64,000 nucleotides of DNA. Origin: Adiantum capillus-veneris. Lineage: Eukaryota; Streptophyta; Polypodiopsida; Polypodiales; Pteridaceae. Shown piece after piece: positions 11,073-20,904 of this stretch. The stretch is taken from the NCBI GenBank assembly GCA_014529385.2, contig CM043963.1:111252912-111316911 (forward strand), read 5' to 3'. The notes beneath the pieces were generated by a model. The model did no database searches. It saw only the letters and a program-made list of their open reading frames with translations, and had not been told where the DNA came from. A program made the position numbers and the translations under genes. The number at the start of each line of letters is the position of its first letter. Positions within the stretch are counted from its first letter, which is position 1.

Positions 11073-11410
11073 CTATGTACATGTTCTTTTCCTTGTACTT
11101 GAAACACAACCTTCTTTCAGGGACTTTACATTAACAACCATACGATCAAACCATGGTACCCCTAATTTGACATCTTCATGCTTGAGAGGAGAGAGAAAGA
11201 AATCTTCTTTGTCAACATAGCCTTCGACATGAAGCCTCAATTTCCCAATCAAGGGAGTAACTACGGCTTCTTGCCCCTTGAAGGCTCCATCAGCTACAAC
11301 AACATCTCCATTCTCATGAGCTTGAATGCCTAAGTTGGTGGCCAACTCCGTTGATATGAAATTGTAAGTAGAGCCATGGTCAAACAGGAGGAAGGCATCA
11401 TTCTTCCTTA
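11073..11410 (-). pseudogene. Element A aspartic protease
   Basis: A FDHGSTYNFIS active-site segment lies at about 11355-11390 and is followed by ATNLGIQAHENGDVVVADG and VKLGVPWFDRM (the flap and GxPWF end typical of retroviral-type proteases). DHG in place of D(T/S)G is what this family shows here; element C has DPG. The active-site segment lies just upstream of the first ATG-like codon of the frame, so the frame was read through. Confidence 0.8.
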
Positions 11411-11499
11411 CCTTTTCCCAAGCATAGGAGAGAGGTGATCCTTTGCAATGAGTGTCCTCTTTCGGAGCTTCGATCGTGGAATCTCCAGGAGTCTCATTG

Positions 11500-12846
11500 C
11501 GGGAATTTCTTTTGGGACAAGAACGATAGATATGTCCTTGATCCCCACACTTAAATCATTTGTGGTTCTTACGAAAAGCTTCTAGCTCTTCAGGAGAGAT
11601 TTTATTTTTACCTTTGTAAACTCCCTTCTCCTTGGACCGATTGTTGTTGTTGTTTTTATTGGAATTACCTTGGGAAGAGTTTTGGGCATTGTTCTTCCCT
11701 CTTCATTTATTTTTGTCTTTGTTTTCTATGGTCTTGGAATTCCTTTTAGTCCCTTGTTGTAAATTGATGCGTGAAGTAACCACAATGTGGTGGATTACTT
11801 CGCTGATAGATCCAGACTGTTGGAAGTTGACATACTCGGCCATTTCTTCAGGTAATTCCGCACAAAATTTTTGTTTTTTCTCGGCAAATTCTATCTTTTG
11901 AAAGGTAGTAGCCTTGAGATATAAATCCCAAAACTTGTCAACATATTTATGGATAGACTCATTGGAGAGAAACTTCGAACTCCACCATTTGGTAAGCACT
12001 TTTTCCTTTGCATTGCTTACAAGGAATTGCTTCATGATGGAAACTCGTAGAGTTTTTCATGTCTTTGGGGATTCACCGTTGCTAGGAAGGCTAGCCTACC
12101 ATTGATGAGAAAATTTCTAGAAGTGCATAGCTACATGGCGTAGCTTGGAGGACTGTGTGAAGCCCTCATCTCCAAAGTCCGCATCAAGTTGTCGGATGAA
12201 GGCCAATACATTGTCAATAGCACCAAAGGTGCCATCATAGGTGAGAAAAGAGATACTCTTTCCTCCCTCTTTGAACTTCTTAAGCTTTTGGGACCTTCTT
12301 CAAGCAAGGTAGGATTTGCAATGTCCTCTCCTCTTGTATTCTCTAGGAGAATATCCGCTTCTTTCGTCGAAAGAGGAGGAAGGTGAAGAAGAAGGAGAAG
12401 AGGGTAATCTCTTCCTTGCCTTTTTCTTCCTTTGTTTCCTCTCTTCCCTTTCGAAGTGAGAGGAGAAGGACTATGTGATGATCTTTTTCTCTTGGGAGTT
12501 GAAGATCTTTGAGACCGTCGTCTTCGTGGAGCCACATCTTCAGAGAAATTCGGGGATTCACTTCTTGCTCACTCATTGGATTTCTCCTCTTCTCTTATCA
12601 GAGAGAGTCTTCTTTTGGAAGTCTCAACAAGAGGCTTCCTAAGCTCTCTCTCTTCTTAGAGAGGTAGGTAAATCCCATAAGCACAAAGTTGTTGGGTAAC
12701 TTTGAGTTGCAAAGCACGGTTGACCATATCTTGTTGCAACTTGGTAACAAGATAATTAACAAACATTGGGGCATCATCGTAGCACCTTCATGTGCAAAAT
12801 CAAAGTTGTCAATATTCATTCTACTCTCTTGATTATTGTCAACCAT
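11500..12846 (-). pseudogene. Element A gag
   Basis: Pieces in several frames: 12846-12598 (start MVDNNQESR, with NFDFAHEGATM and LLRLPKEDSL matching element C), basic regions 12576-12131, a capsid-like part 12035-11703 (WWSSKFLSNESIH), and a zinc knuckle FKCGDQGHIYRSC near 11520-11560. The first knuckle cysteine is replaced by a TGA stop. Frameshifts between the pieces make it non-functional. Confidence 0.75.
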
Positions 12847-13021
12847 CCTAGTTAAACTTATGTGTATACTACTTTGTGCTTTGGTACCCTCAAAAACCTT
12901 AGTTTCTACTCTTCTTTACGTTTGAAAATTAGCTCTCAAGCAACCACACTTGTGGCTTACAGACTATTGATTGCAAAGAATAGTTGAGAGGGTCTAACAT
13001 TGCTCGGTTGATTATGGTTCT

Positions 13022-13332
13022 TGTTGAGTTTGCTAGTAGTTCAATAATGATTAAGCCAAAGCTAATAAGCCAAAGGCAAGCCCCGAGAGACTCCATTATT
13101 AAGTTTATAGTTTCCAGCTGTGTACCTCGAACTAAGTCCTTTTCAACCAAGATAATAGATCCCTATCCCACTTACCCTATTGATTGTTGAGCTTACTAGT
13201 AGCTCAATAATGGTTAAGCCAAAGGCAAGCCCCAAGAGACTCCATCATTAAGTCTATAGTTCCCAACTGTGTACCTCGAACTAAGTTCTTTTCAACCAAG
13301 ATAATAGATCCATGTCCCACTTACCCTATTGC
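13022..13332. repeat. ~160-bp tandem duplication in element A leader
   Basis: Two adjacent copies (13022-13181 and 13186-13332) share AAGGCAAGCCCC, GAGACTCCAT, GTGTACCTCGAACTAAGT and CCAAGATAATAGATCC. The duplication lies in the untranslated leader between the primer-binding site and gag. Confidence 0.9.
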
Positions 13333-13403
13333 AATGAACATGTCCAACCTTTCATGGATAACTTAAGGACCTCTCTTCTTAAGCAAGAAAGAGAAATAAA
13401 TAT

Positions 13404-13414
13404 CTCTGATACCA
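13404..13414 (-). promoter_or_regulatory. Element A primer-binding site (tRNA-Met type)
   Basis: The minus strand reads TGGTATCAGAG a few bases after the LTR end. This matches the complement of the plant initiator tRNA-Met 3' end that primes many plant LTR retrotransposons. Its position fixes the 5' LTR inner boundary near 13421. Confidence 0.88.
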
Positions 13415-13420
13415 ATATAA

Positions 13421-14941
13421 TGGAAATGGCCTAGGAACATTGAGAATAGCGGAATTAAGAGAACTATAGTGAGTATTTTTATGAGACTACTTTGAGAAGA
13501 TAGAGGTGAACTTAATTAGCAATAGCAACATAATCATTATACTTAATTAACTCGACATGAACAATACTTTGTAAGAGAGAAAATTAGAGAACTTGACAAC
13601 ATTTGATGATCGGATTTATGGGGAGCCGGTCCCCCATCCAAAAGTCTTTTATATTATAATTTCTCCCATTAAGAGAGACTTGGTATAATACAAGCTTTGT
13701 GTTCCTTGAGACTTGATGGTGCAATGAAGATAGAGAGCTTCATGCACCACAATTATGCTTGTCAATTAGCTAAATGAAAGCATTAACTTGTCATCGGCCT
13801 TAGTCTCAAGACCTCAAACACCTTCAAAGGTGGAGAGAGCAAGTAGGGAATGAGGATAGAGAGGAGGAAGGAAAAACATTCTTATTATGAGAAAGAAATG
13901 GTTCCTCACTTATCATCACTCTTGTTGCTTAGCATAGCATAATAGCATAGTAATGAAGATGAAGAAGATGGAAAGCTTTAGCATTGAAGCATGGCTCTTG
14001 GTTGGATTTGCATTCCATAGCCAAGGATATTGGTGTAGGCTCTCAACTTCTCAACGAGCTTGGAGAAGGAGATGCAGTTCTTGCACTTAGCACTTCACAC
14101 AATGAGAGTGTGTGTGAGTGTGTGTGAGTATATCTTGCAAGCAAGCTCCCTAGTTGCGTGGGTCGACCCCTCATTCTAACTCATGCCTTGTGCTCATTGG
14201 CTCTCTCAAGCTTAGCCAATCACAAGCCTAGGTCATTTCAGGTAATAGAGGTAGCCTTTGGATAAGTTTCCTCCTTTCCCCTTTGAGAGAGAGTGCTTAA
14301 TAAATGCCTAAAAAATTAATTTAATTAGCTAAATCCTCATTGGACCTCTCTAAGGGTCAACCAATAGGCTCTAGGCATCTTATGAGAGAAACATGGAGAG
14401 GAACTTGACATGTGTCCTTGTTGCCTTTTTAGACTAGGCTTGCCTTGAGTGAGGGCGTGTGTGTCTCTCTCATGCACCTACTTGTACGGCTCGCCTCCCA
14501 TATGTAGGGATCCTTGTTGACTTTTGGAACACCTTAAGCACCTCAAGTACCCTCGTCATGAAGCACCCTAATCACCTTAGTAATGAAGCACCTCAAGCAC
14601 CTTAGTCAGCAAGCACGACAAGCACCTCAAGCTTGGGTTGGGTTTCCACCTCAAGCATATCCTTAGCTTGTCTAAGGTCCTAGGTCTAAGGACTTGTTAA
14701 CACTAACCTTTGTAGGTCTTTAAAGAATCTAACCCTAAGGTCTTTCAAGTTCCATTAGTTAGCATTGCTCTTTGACATACCATCTCTCATTTGGACCCAT
14801 TGACTTTGCCCTCCGTGTTGAGATAGATCCATAAGCACATGTCTATATTCTAACTCTTGTTCCCGTTTATTCTCCCACATTAAATGATCAGTTTAATATG
14901 AGAAACTCATGTTGGTTAGTTAGATATTAGATTTTATGACA
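13421..14941 (-). repeat. Element A 5' LTR
   Basis: The minus strand begins TGTCATAA and shows the same order of motifs as the LTRs of B and C: TTCTCATRTTAAACTGATC near the start, a region around AAGTCTCAAGGAACACAAAG, and GGGGGACCGGCTCCC near the end. Its length is about 1.5 kb. No matching 3' LTR exists because the element is truncated. Confidence 0.85.
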
Positions 14942-15308
14942 ATTCAAGTACCCCTCTTGGGAGCAATCAAAAGTTAGGGCTTACTTGCGAAATACTATAC
15001 ACAACCAAGCAAGGGTCTAAAATTGGCTATCAATTTACCAAAACATAGCTAATACTTGGACATCCATCCTATCAAAGGGGCCTCTACATATAGTGACCCA
15101 CCTTTCAACAATAAAGACAAAATCATAGTTAAAGGGAAGAACGATTTGTTCCACCTAGCTCAGGAAGGGGGGAGTCCCATGAAGCTTCTAGCTCCTCATG
15201 TAATGCATCCATAGAGGTAAAAGCTTCTCCACAGCCTCTACCTACAATAGTGGACCTCCGTGAAGCTAGAAAGGAATCCACACCTCCCAGTGTTCAAGAA
15301 TCACCTGA
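14942..15308. other. Junction segment between elements A and B
   Basis: About 370 bp that matches neither the family-1 internal region in element C nor an LTR. No coding domain was recognised. Element B's homology starts at 15309 in the RT, so this is filler or the remnant of the target or another element. Confidence 0.4.
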
Positions 15309-15822
15309 ATGCGGCAAGTGCATGAGTTAGTTGAGAAGGGCATGGTTCGGTCTAGCTCATCTTTATTTTGCTCACCTGTGTTACTAGTGCAAAAGAAAGA
15401 CGGCACATATCGTATGTGTGTCAACTATAGAGCACTAAATAGGATCACTATCAAGAATAGGTTTCCCATTCCACGGGTAGAAGACCTATTTGATAAGCTA
15501 CAAGGATCGACCTACTTCAGTAGGATTGACCTAAAGAGTGGCTATCATCAAATAAGGATAGTTGATCAAGGTATTGTAAAGACCATATTTTGCACAACAT
15601 TTGGTCTTTACGAATACATTGTCATGCCTTTTGCCTTGACCAATACACCAGCCACATTCAACCGCTTGATGGAGAAGCTATTCAGGCCTCACCAAACCTT
15701 TACTTGATGATATCATCATCTACTCTAATTCATTAAACGAACACAAGCAACAACTCCAGATAATATTTCAAGTTCTAAGAGAGAATAAACTTTATGTTAA
15801 TCGAAAGAAAAGTGAATTTTTC
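15309..15822 (+). pseudogene. Element B reverse transcriptase
   Basis: Open at 15309-15707: MRQVHELVEKGMV, QKKDGTYRMCVNYRALN, RIDLKSGYHQIRIVD and NTPATFNRLMEKLFRPHQ. Against element C, about 11 bases are missing near 15704. This removes the residues before the catalytic DD (FFDD in C) and shifts the frame. The rest (DDIIIYSNS region) continues in another frame to 15822. Confidence 0.9.
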
Positions 15823-16956
15823 TTGCGTGAGATTCAATATTTAGGTCACATTATCTCTGAAGATGGTATCCAAATGGATCCATCAAAGTTAGAGGTAATA
15901 AAAGGATGGCCTAAAGCAAGGAATCTTCATGAACTAAGAAGCTATATAGGTATGTGTGCATACTATAGATGCTTCATAGAAAAGTTCTTACAAATTGCAA
16001 GACCATTACATGACCTAACAAAGAAAAACGTTAGGTATACATGGTATGCCAAGGAGAACAATGCTTTTGAAAAGCTTAAAGAAAAGCTTACCTCTCAACC
16101 TGTGCTAACACTTTCGGATCTCTCAAAGCCATTTGAGGTCCAATGCGACCCTTGTGGTGATTGCCTTGGAGCTGTTTTGCTCCAAGAAGGGCATGCCATA
16201 GCCTATGAAAGTCGAAGGCTCAACCCTCTTGAGCAAGCTCTAGGCATATATGAAAAGGAACTCCTCGCAGTTCTACATGCCTTAGACTTATGGAAGCACT
16301 ATTTATTGAGGACTCCATTCATTCTGCAAACAGATCACCAAAGTCTTAAGTACTTCATGACGCAGACCAACCTCTCCGACAAACAAATGAGGTGGGCAAA
16401 TTTCCTTTTGCAAATTCATTTTCATATTCCTCACCTCACTGGCGAGCATAATCAAGTAGCCGATGCACTCTCAAGACGATCGAGAGTGAATGCAATTTCC
16501 ATAGCAACTCACAATGATCTATCTTCTATGATAGATGAGTATGCTATTGATCTCGATTTTAGGGATGTGATTTCAGCCCTTGCACTAGGAAAGAAAGAGG
16601 AACCATTTACTTTACAAGATGGTTATCTTCTCTATGGCAATAGACTATGCGTTACTAACTTACTTCGTGAGAAAGTAATGTATGAATCTCATGCGCCTCC
16701 TTATGCAGGGCATAGAGGGATTCAGTCTACCCTAAAAGGGATTGAAACATATTTCTATTGGCCTACCATCCAAGCAAACATACAAGAGTATGTTTCTAAA
16801 TGTGTGGTATGCCAAAAGACGAAGTTTGATAGAGGGAAGCAAGGTGGATTACTTCAACATTTGCCAATCCTTAATTCACCATGGGAGAGCATACCATGGA
16901 TTTTATCTTTGGATTTCCTAAGTCTATCCATGGGAATACGGGAACATGGACAATAG
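15823..16956 (+). pseudogene. Element B RNase H and integrase N-terminus
   Basis: 377 open codons. They hold the end of RT (YLGHIISEDGIQMDPSK), RNase H (FEVQCDPCGDCLGAVLLQ, YEKELLAVLHAL, QTDHQSLKYF, NQVADALSRRSR) and the integrase HHCC zinc-binding part (APPYAGHRGIQSTLKGIE to CVVCQKTKFDRGKQ). RNase H has CDPCGD where the family normally has CDASGD. The frame shifts at the start of the integrase core. Confidence 0.9.
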
Positions 16957-17231
16957 TAGACAGGTTCAATAAACAAGCTCATTTTATACCTATCAAAAAG
17001 ACTATCAAAGCCCATCAAATGGCAACCCTCTTCATATCACAAATCTTCAAGTACCATAGCTTGCCAATGTCCATAGTGTCAGATAGAGATCTTAGAATGA
17101 CCATTAATTTTTGGAAGAGTCTCTTTGAGAATTTAGGGACAAGGCTAAATTTTTCTTTGGCCTATCACTCGCAAACGAATGGCCAAAGTGTAATAGCTAA
17201 CCTAACAATTCTTGATCTACTAAAAGCCTAG
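16881..17231 (+). pseudogene. Element B integrase core
   Basis: Catalytic-core segments MDFIFGFPKSIHG (first Asp), VSDRDLRMT (second Asp) and NGQSVIANL. In element C the last reads GQSEIAN, so the catalytic Glu is Val here. A stop follows at 17229-17231 (TAG), where C reads on. Integration activity would be lost. Confidence 0.9.
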
Positions 17232-17979
17232 GTAACGGAAGTAGATCAAAGGTCCCAATGGGAGAAGTATTTTACCCTTAGTGGAGTATGTCTACAATAA
17301 CACTGTACATACTTCTGCGGGAAAAGCACCTTTCAAGGTAATTGAGGGAAGATCAAAAAGTCCCCTGCCACTCAAGGTACACGGGAAGATCTTCGTTGCA
17401 GATGAGTATAGTTGAGACCTACAAGAATCTTTTGAAAAGATTAAGGATGCTATCTCTATCTCACAGCAAAGGCAAAAGACTGCTGCTAATAAGCATAGAA
17501 GATCCCAAGCCTTTAAAGAAAATGATTGGGTCTTACTCAAATTTCCCAAGGCTCGATTAAGGTACACGACGGGCAAGAATCCTACGGGACACCAAAAGTA
17601 CTATGCTAAGTTAGCAAAAAGGTACTATGGTCCCTTCTAGATTCTTAGGCCAATCAATGAGATGGCCTATCAACTCAAGTTGCCCAGCCATTGGCTCATA
17701 CACAATGCTTTTCATGTGAGCCTACTAATGCCTTACAAAGGAGAGCCACCTCAAGAACCAACAATTGAAGATCCACTGGATATCGAGGACCAAGAACAGT
17801 TGTTGCAGCCTGAGTCCATTCTTCGACATGAAGATAAGGTATTAAGAGGCGGTAAGACTATCCGACGATATCTTATTAAGTTTAAGAATTATCCTTTTGG
17901 AGATGCTAGATGGATACAAGGCATACAATTAAAGGATACCCTAAACCTTGTCAATGCTTACAATGCTTCCCTACAGTAA
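17232..17979 (+). pseudogene. Element B integrase C-terminus with chromodomain-like tail
   Basis: Broken frames to 17661, then an open stretch 17662-17979. It includes YQLKLPSHWLIHNAFHVSLL (typical of the integrase C-terminal region) and a chromodomain-like end: PESILRHEDKVLRGGKTIRR, YLIKFKNYPFGDARW. The YLxKxKxYPxxxAxW pattern places family 1 among chromoviruses, whose tail is thought to guide integration to particular chromatin. Confidence 0.8.
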
Positions 17980-18329
17980 GCAAATGTACAAATGTTTGAA
18001 ATGAACAAAGTTTTTGTCTTATAAGACTCTCCTTTTCTTTATTGTGCACAAAAATGAAGTAGTATGCATGCTATCAAGTTTGTGGAGACGACGTCTCCCA
18101 AACTCCAAGTAGAGCTTGTCACTCTGCTATGGAAGATTGATAGGATTAATGTGCAGACATGCTTGCGGCAGCTTAGGCTCTCAAGTGCCAAATGGACTAG
18201 TCATCCATTCTAGAACAATGTCGGAGGGTAACATAGAAATCCTCTACCCTCTAGAAAAAGGACTAATGAATATGCTTTATCTTCTCTACCCCATAGTCAA
18301 GGACGATTATGATTTCAAGAGAGAGCTAA
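17980..18329 (+). other. Element B 3' untranslated region
   Basis: About 350 bp between the end of pol and the 3' LTR, colinear with 33036-33387 of element C. It ends in a purine-rich run (CAAGAGAGAGC) before the LTR, in the position of the polypurine tract. Confidence 0.8.
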
Positions 18330-18704
18330 TGTCATAATAATTAATATATAATTCTCCTAAATGATTTTCTCATGTTAAACTGATCGTTTAATATGCGGAA
18401 GTGCCAGGGGAGAAAAAGCTAGAATATTGGTTAAGCTAGGAGACCGGCCACAGTGGGGATCCAAAGGAGGGAAAATAGGGATCCAAAGGGGGGGGTCATC
18501 TGCAAAAGAGCAAGATGCAACAATGGGCTTAAAAGACCCTAAGGTTCAGCCCATTAAGACTACCAAAATGCTTAGGTTCCAAAAATCAAAGGTTGTGTCC
18601 AATGGTCAAAGCTTATAAAAATTGGATGCTTTGTGTGTGTATAAAAAATTCTTCACAACTCCTATATAGGAGGGGAGATCCTTGCAAGTAGAGGATGAGA
18701 AGAG

Positions 18705-18744
<40 letters not shown>

Positions 18745-19112
18745 TCACAGACCTCCTTTACACAAAGGGAATGAGGGACACATGTAAGCTCCCTAGTCCA
18801 GATGCCCACAAGGTGTACTCAAAACCTATTGGATGGCCATGGAGGTGGATCAATGAGAATTTAGGCTAGAGTAAATCTAGTTAATTAATTTAAAAACACT
18901 TAATAAAATAACCAATAAGAATTAAGGGTCTCCCAAGGGGTCCAACGAGCATTCAGCAGCCAAATGGCTTGTCTGATTCCTATTGGCCAGGAGACAAAGG
19001 GGTCCAATGAGAGTTTAGTAGCATTAATTAATTACCTAAAGCTCTCACAAAAGGGGAAAGGAAGACACATGTCAGGAGGCTATCACTTATGCTCTTGAAA
19101 TTCCATTGGCTG
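18330..19112 (+). repeat. Element B 3' LTR (truncated)
   Basis: Begins TGTCATAATAATTAAT and follows the element C LTR through the ATGATTTTCTCATGTTAAACTG block, a (CA)n tract at 18706-18740, TTTACACAAAGGG, and GGGGTCCAATGAGAGTTTA. Similarity stops near 19112, halfway through the LTR, where a gag fragment of another element begins. Confidence 0.9.
18706..18740. repeat. (CA)n microsatellite
   Basis: A CA run inside the LTR. It lies at the same position as the shorter CA run of the element C LTRs (27816-27844 and about 33743). Confidence 0.95.
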
Positions 19113-19650
19113 CTTTTCTTTTGTTTTCGGGGTTTTTTGGACAGTGTGGAATGAGATGTTCGGTCGTGCATCCGTCACAGAATCCAAAAAGTTTCACCCG
19201 TTCTCCTTTGTTTGGACAAACTCTAGCTCAGTGGTCACCGCCACATTCATAGCATGGTCCTACAGGTGGTGGAGAAGCTTGTGGAGCTCCCATTGGTTGT
19301 CCTATTCTAGGAGGGTAGTCCCTAGGTTTGTAGCCCTGATTTTCCATGAACATGAGCATATTCTCATCGACCAAATAATGGTTTTAGTTGGTTGTGCTAT
19401 GTATGAGGGCTCAGGTATTTCTTCTGCAATTATCCATGGATTATGTCCCTCTAGATCATATGCATTCCCATCAAATCCCCTCTCATAAGTATTGTCTGAA
19501 TCTTCTCGATATGAGACTATTTGGACCATACTTTGATCAGAAGGTGGTTCTATGGGTTAAGAAATCCTTACCATAGCCCTATTTTTCTGGGGTAAGGGAG
19601 GTTGATGTCCCAACATAGGTCGAGCTTTTGGTGAAAATTTCAAAAATGAT
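19113..19650 (-). pseudogene. Gag fragment of an E/D-like element
   Basis: The minus strand encodes pieces related to the second gag frame of element E. There is an acidic stretch (SDNTYERGFDGNAYDLEG in 19529-19302), a proline-rich linker, then VGPCYECGGDH and a second cysteine cluster. These match the two CX2CX3HX4C knuckles of E (GPCYKCGGDH). A stop replaces one residue after the first knuckle. It is a small remnant cut at the left by the element B LTR. Confidence 0.7.
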
Positions 19651-20812
19651 TTGTACATGTGTAAATGCCATAATTTATTGTTTGTTGCCTCACATACCAA
19701 AGTGACAAGCCAATTTGGTTTGGATGATTAGGGATTTTGGGGAATGAGCGATTCAAGATTGCAATGATTGATGATATGGTTTGATCTTGCAAGTGAGAAA
19801 AATTGTACATGAGGCAATGATCAAATGAGTGTAGTTGGAAACTGGATTGTGCATTACATGTGTGCGTGCTTTTATTACATTTGCTTGAAAAAATATTTAA
19901 AGTATGTAAGGGCACACACTCATAATAAGCCAAGATTTGGAACTAGGTATATGTGAGATTGTATCATGCTTTGATCAATTGCAAGATTGGATGTCGCTTG
20001 TCAAAAACACTACTATAACATTCAATTTTATGCACATCTAAAGAAGAAGAAAAAAGGAGAGGATTGCATTGGATTGGAATTGAGACCCGGTGTGCATTTA
20101 GGGCTCTTGCATGTTACAACATCTTATGCCAAAAATTTGACTTGATATTCTGTATAGCTTAATTACTTCTTTCAAAATTCCAATTAAAGAATTTTGTCAA
20201 TTCTCAACTCTAGATACAAAATTTGCGAGCTCCAAAACCTCTTTTTGCATGCCATTGTTGGACCGCTAACCTCACCATTAAAACTTGATGAGTTTCAAAG
20301 CATATGAGCCTGCCCTTGCTTTGACCACTAAAGTGAGAACCTCCTCTTGAGGTATTTTTTCAAACAAAGAAAGGCTAAATTTTCACACACAACTCGTGCG
20401 CACCATCGGGGATGGAAGCTTTTGAATCCACTTGATGGCCCAAATTAGCACACACCTGCAATTAACCATTGATGGTGTTACTTGGCCCTGCTCCTTTTCC
20501 ACCCACTATGCACACCCTCTCACCACACACAGTCATATACCTTTTTTTCAAAAAATGCTAAATCGACATCATCATTGCATGCGCCAACTCTCTTGAGTTC
20601 TCGGCCCACTTGCTATGTTGGCTATAATCAAGCTAACCCCGGCTTTATTTGGCGTTGTCCAAGTCTATAGCCGCTTTTGAGGCTTTAATGCTACACGCCA
20701 AGGCTCAAGATGTCCTTAGAACACCATGTTGATCTGCATTTGCTGAGCACACTTGTGCAACCAATGCTCGCACAACTGCTTATACACAAACCAGACACAC
20801 ACATGCTCATTG
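19651..20812. other. Unassigned region beside LINE 3' end
   Basis: About 1.16 kb with no recognisable coding, RNA or transposon feature. It is the sequence into which the LINE 3' end is joined. Confidence 0.5.
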
Positions 20813-20822
20813 TTTTTTTTTT
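20813..20822 (-). other. LINE poly(A) tail
   Basis: A run of ten T on the plus strand immediately beyond the 3' end of the minus-strand LINE. This is the A-tail expected from target-primed reverse transcription. Confidence 0.8.
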
Positions 20823-20904
20823 AATGCAAAGTGAAATTGATTAAATGAAGGAGAGGAAAATACAAAGGTCCCACAGGTAGGGGGTGGGACAGCCCCTTAG
20901 GAGA

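Larger units (their letters stand above)
10360..14941 (-). mobile_element. Element A: truncated Ty3/gypsy retrotransposon (family 1)
   Basis: Minus-strand element with 5' LTR (13421-14941), tRNA-Met primer site, gag, protease and the N-terminal half of RT. It is cut near 10360 just before the RT catalytic motif, so the rest of RT, RNase H, integrase and the 3' LTR are missing. Its proteins match elements B and C closely in gag, protease and RT, so all three are one family. Several frameshifts and stops show that it is dead. Confidence 0.9.
15309..19112 (+). mobile_element. Element B: truncated Ty3/gypsy retrotransposon (family 1)
   Basis: Plus-strand copy lacking 5' LTR, gag and protease. 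It keeps RT, RNase H, integrase, a chromodomain-like tail, the 3' untranslated region and the first ~780 bp of the 3' LTR. It is inactive: the RT catalytic site is deleted and an integrase catalytic residue is changed. Alignment to element C is direct over nearly its whole length. Confidence 0.92.

Noticed and set aside
19144-19488. Plus-strand 114-codon frame
   Set aside because: Shadow of a minus-strand gag fragment with zinc-knuckle homology to element E.
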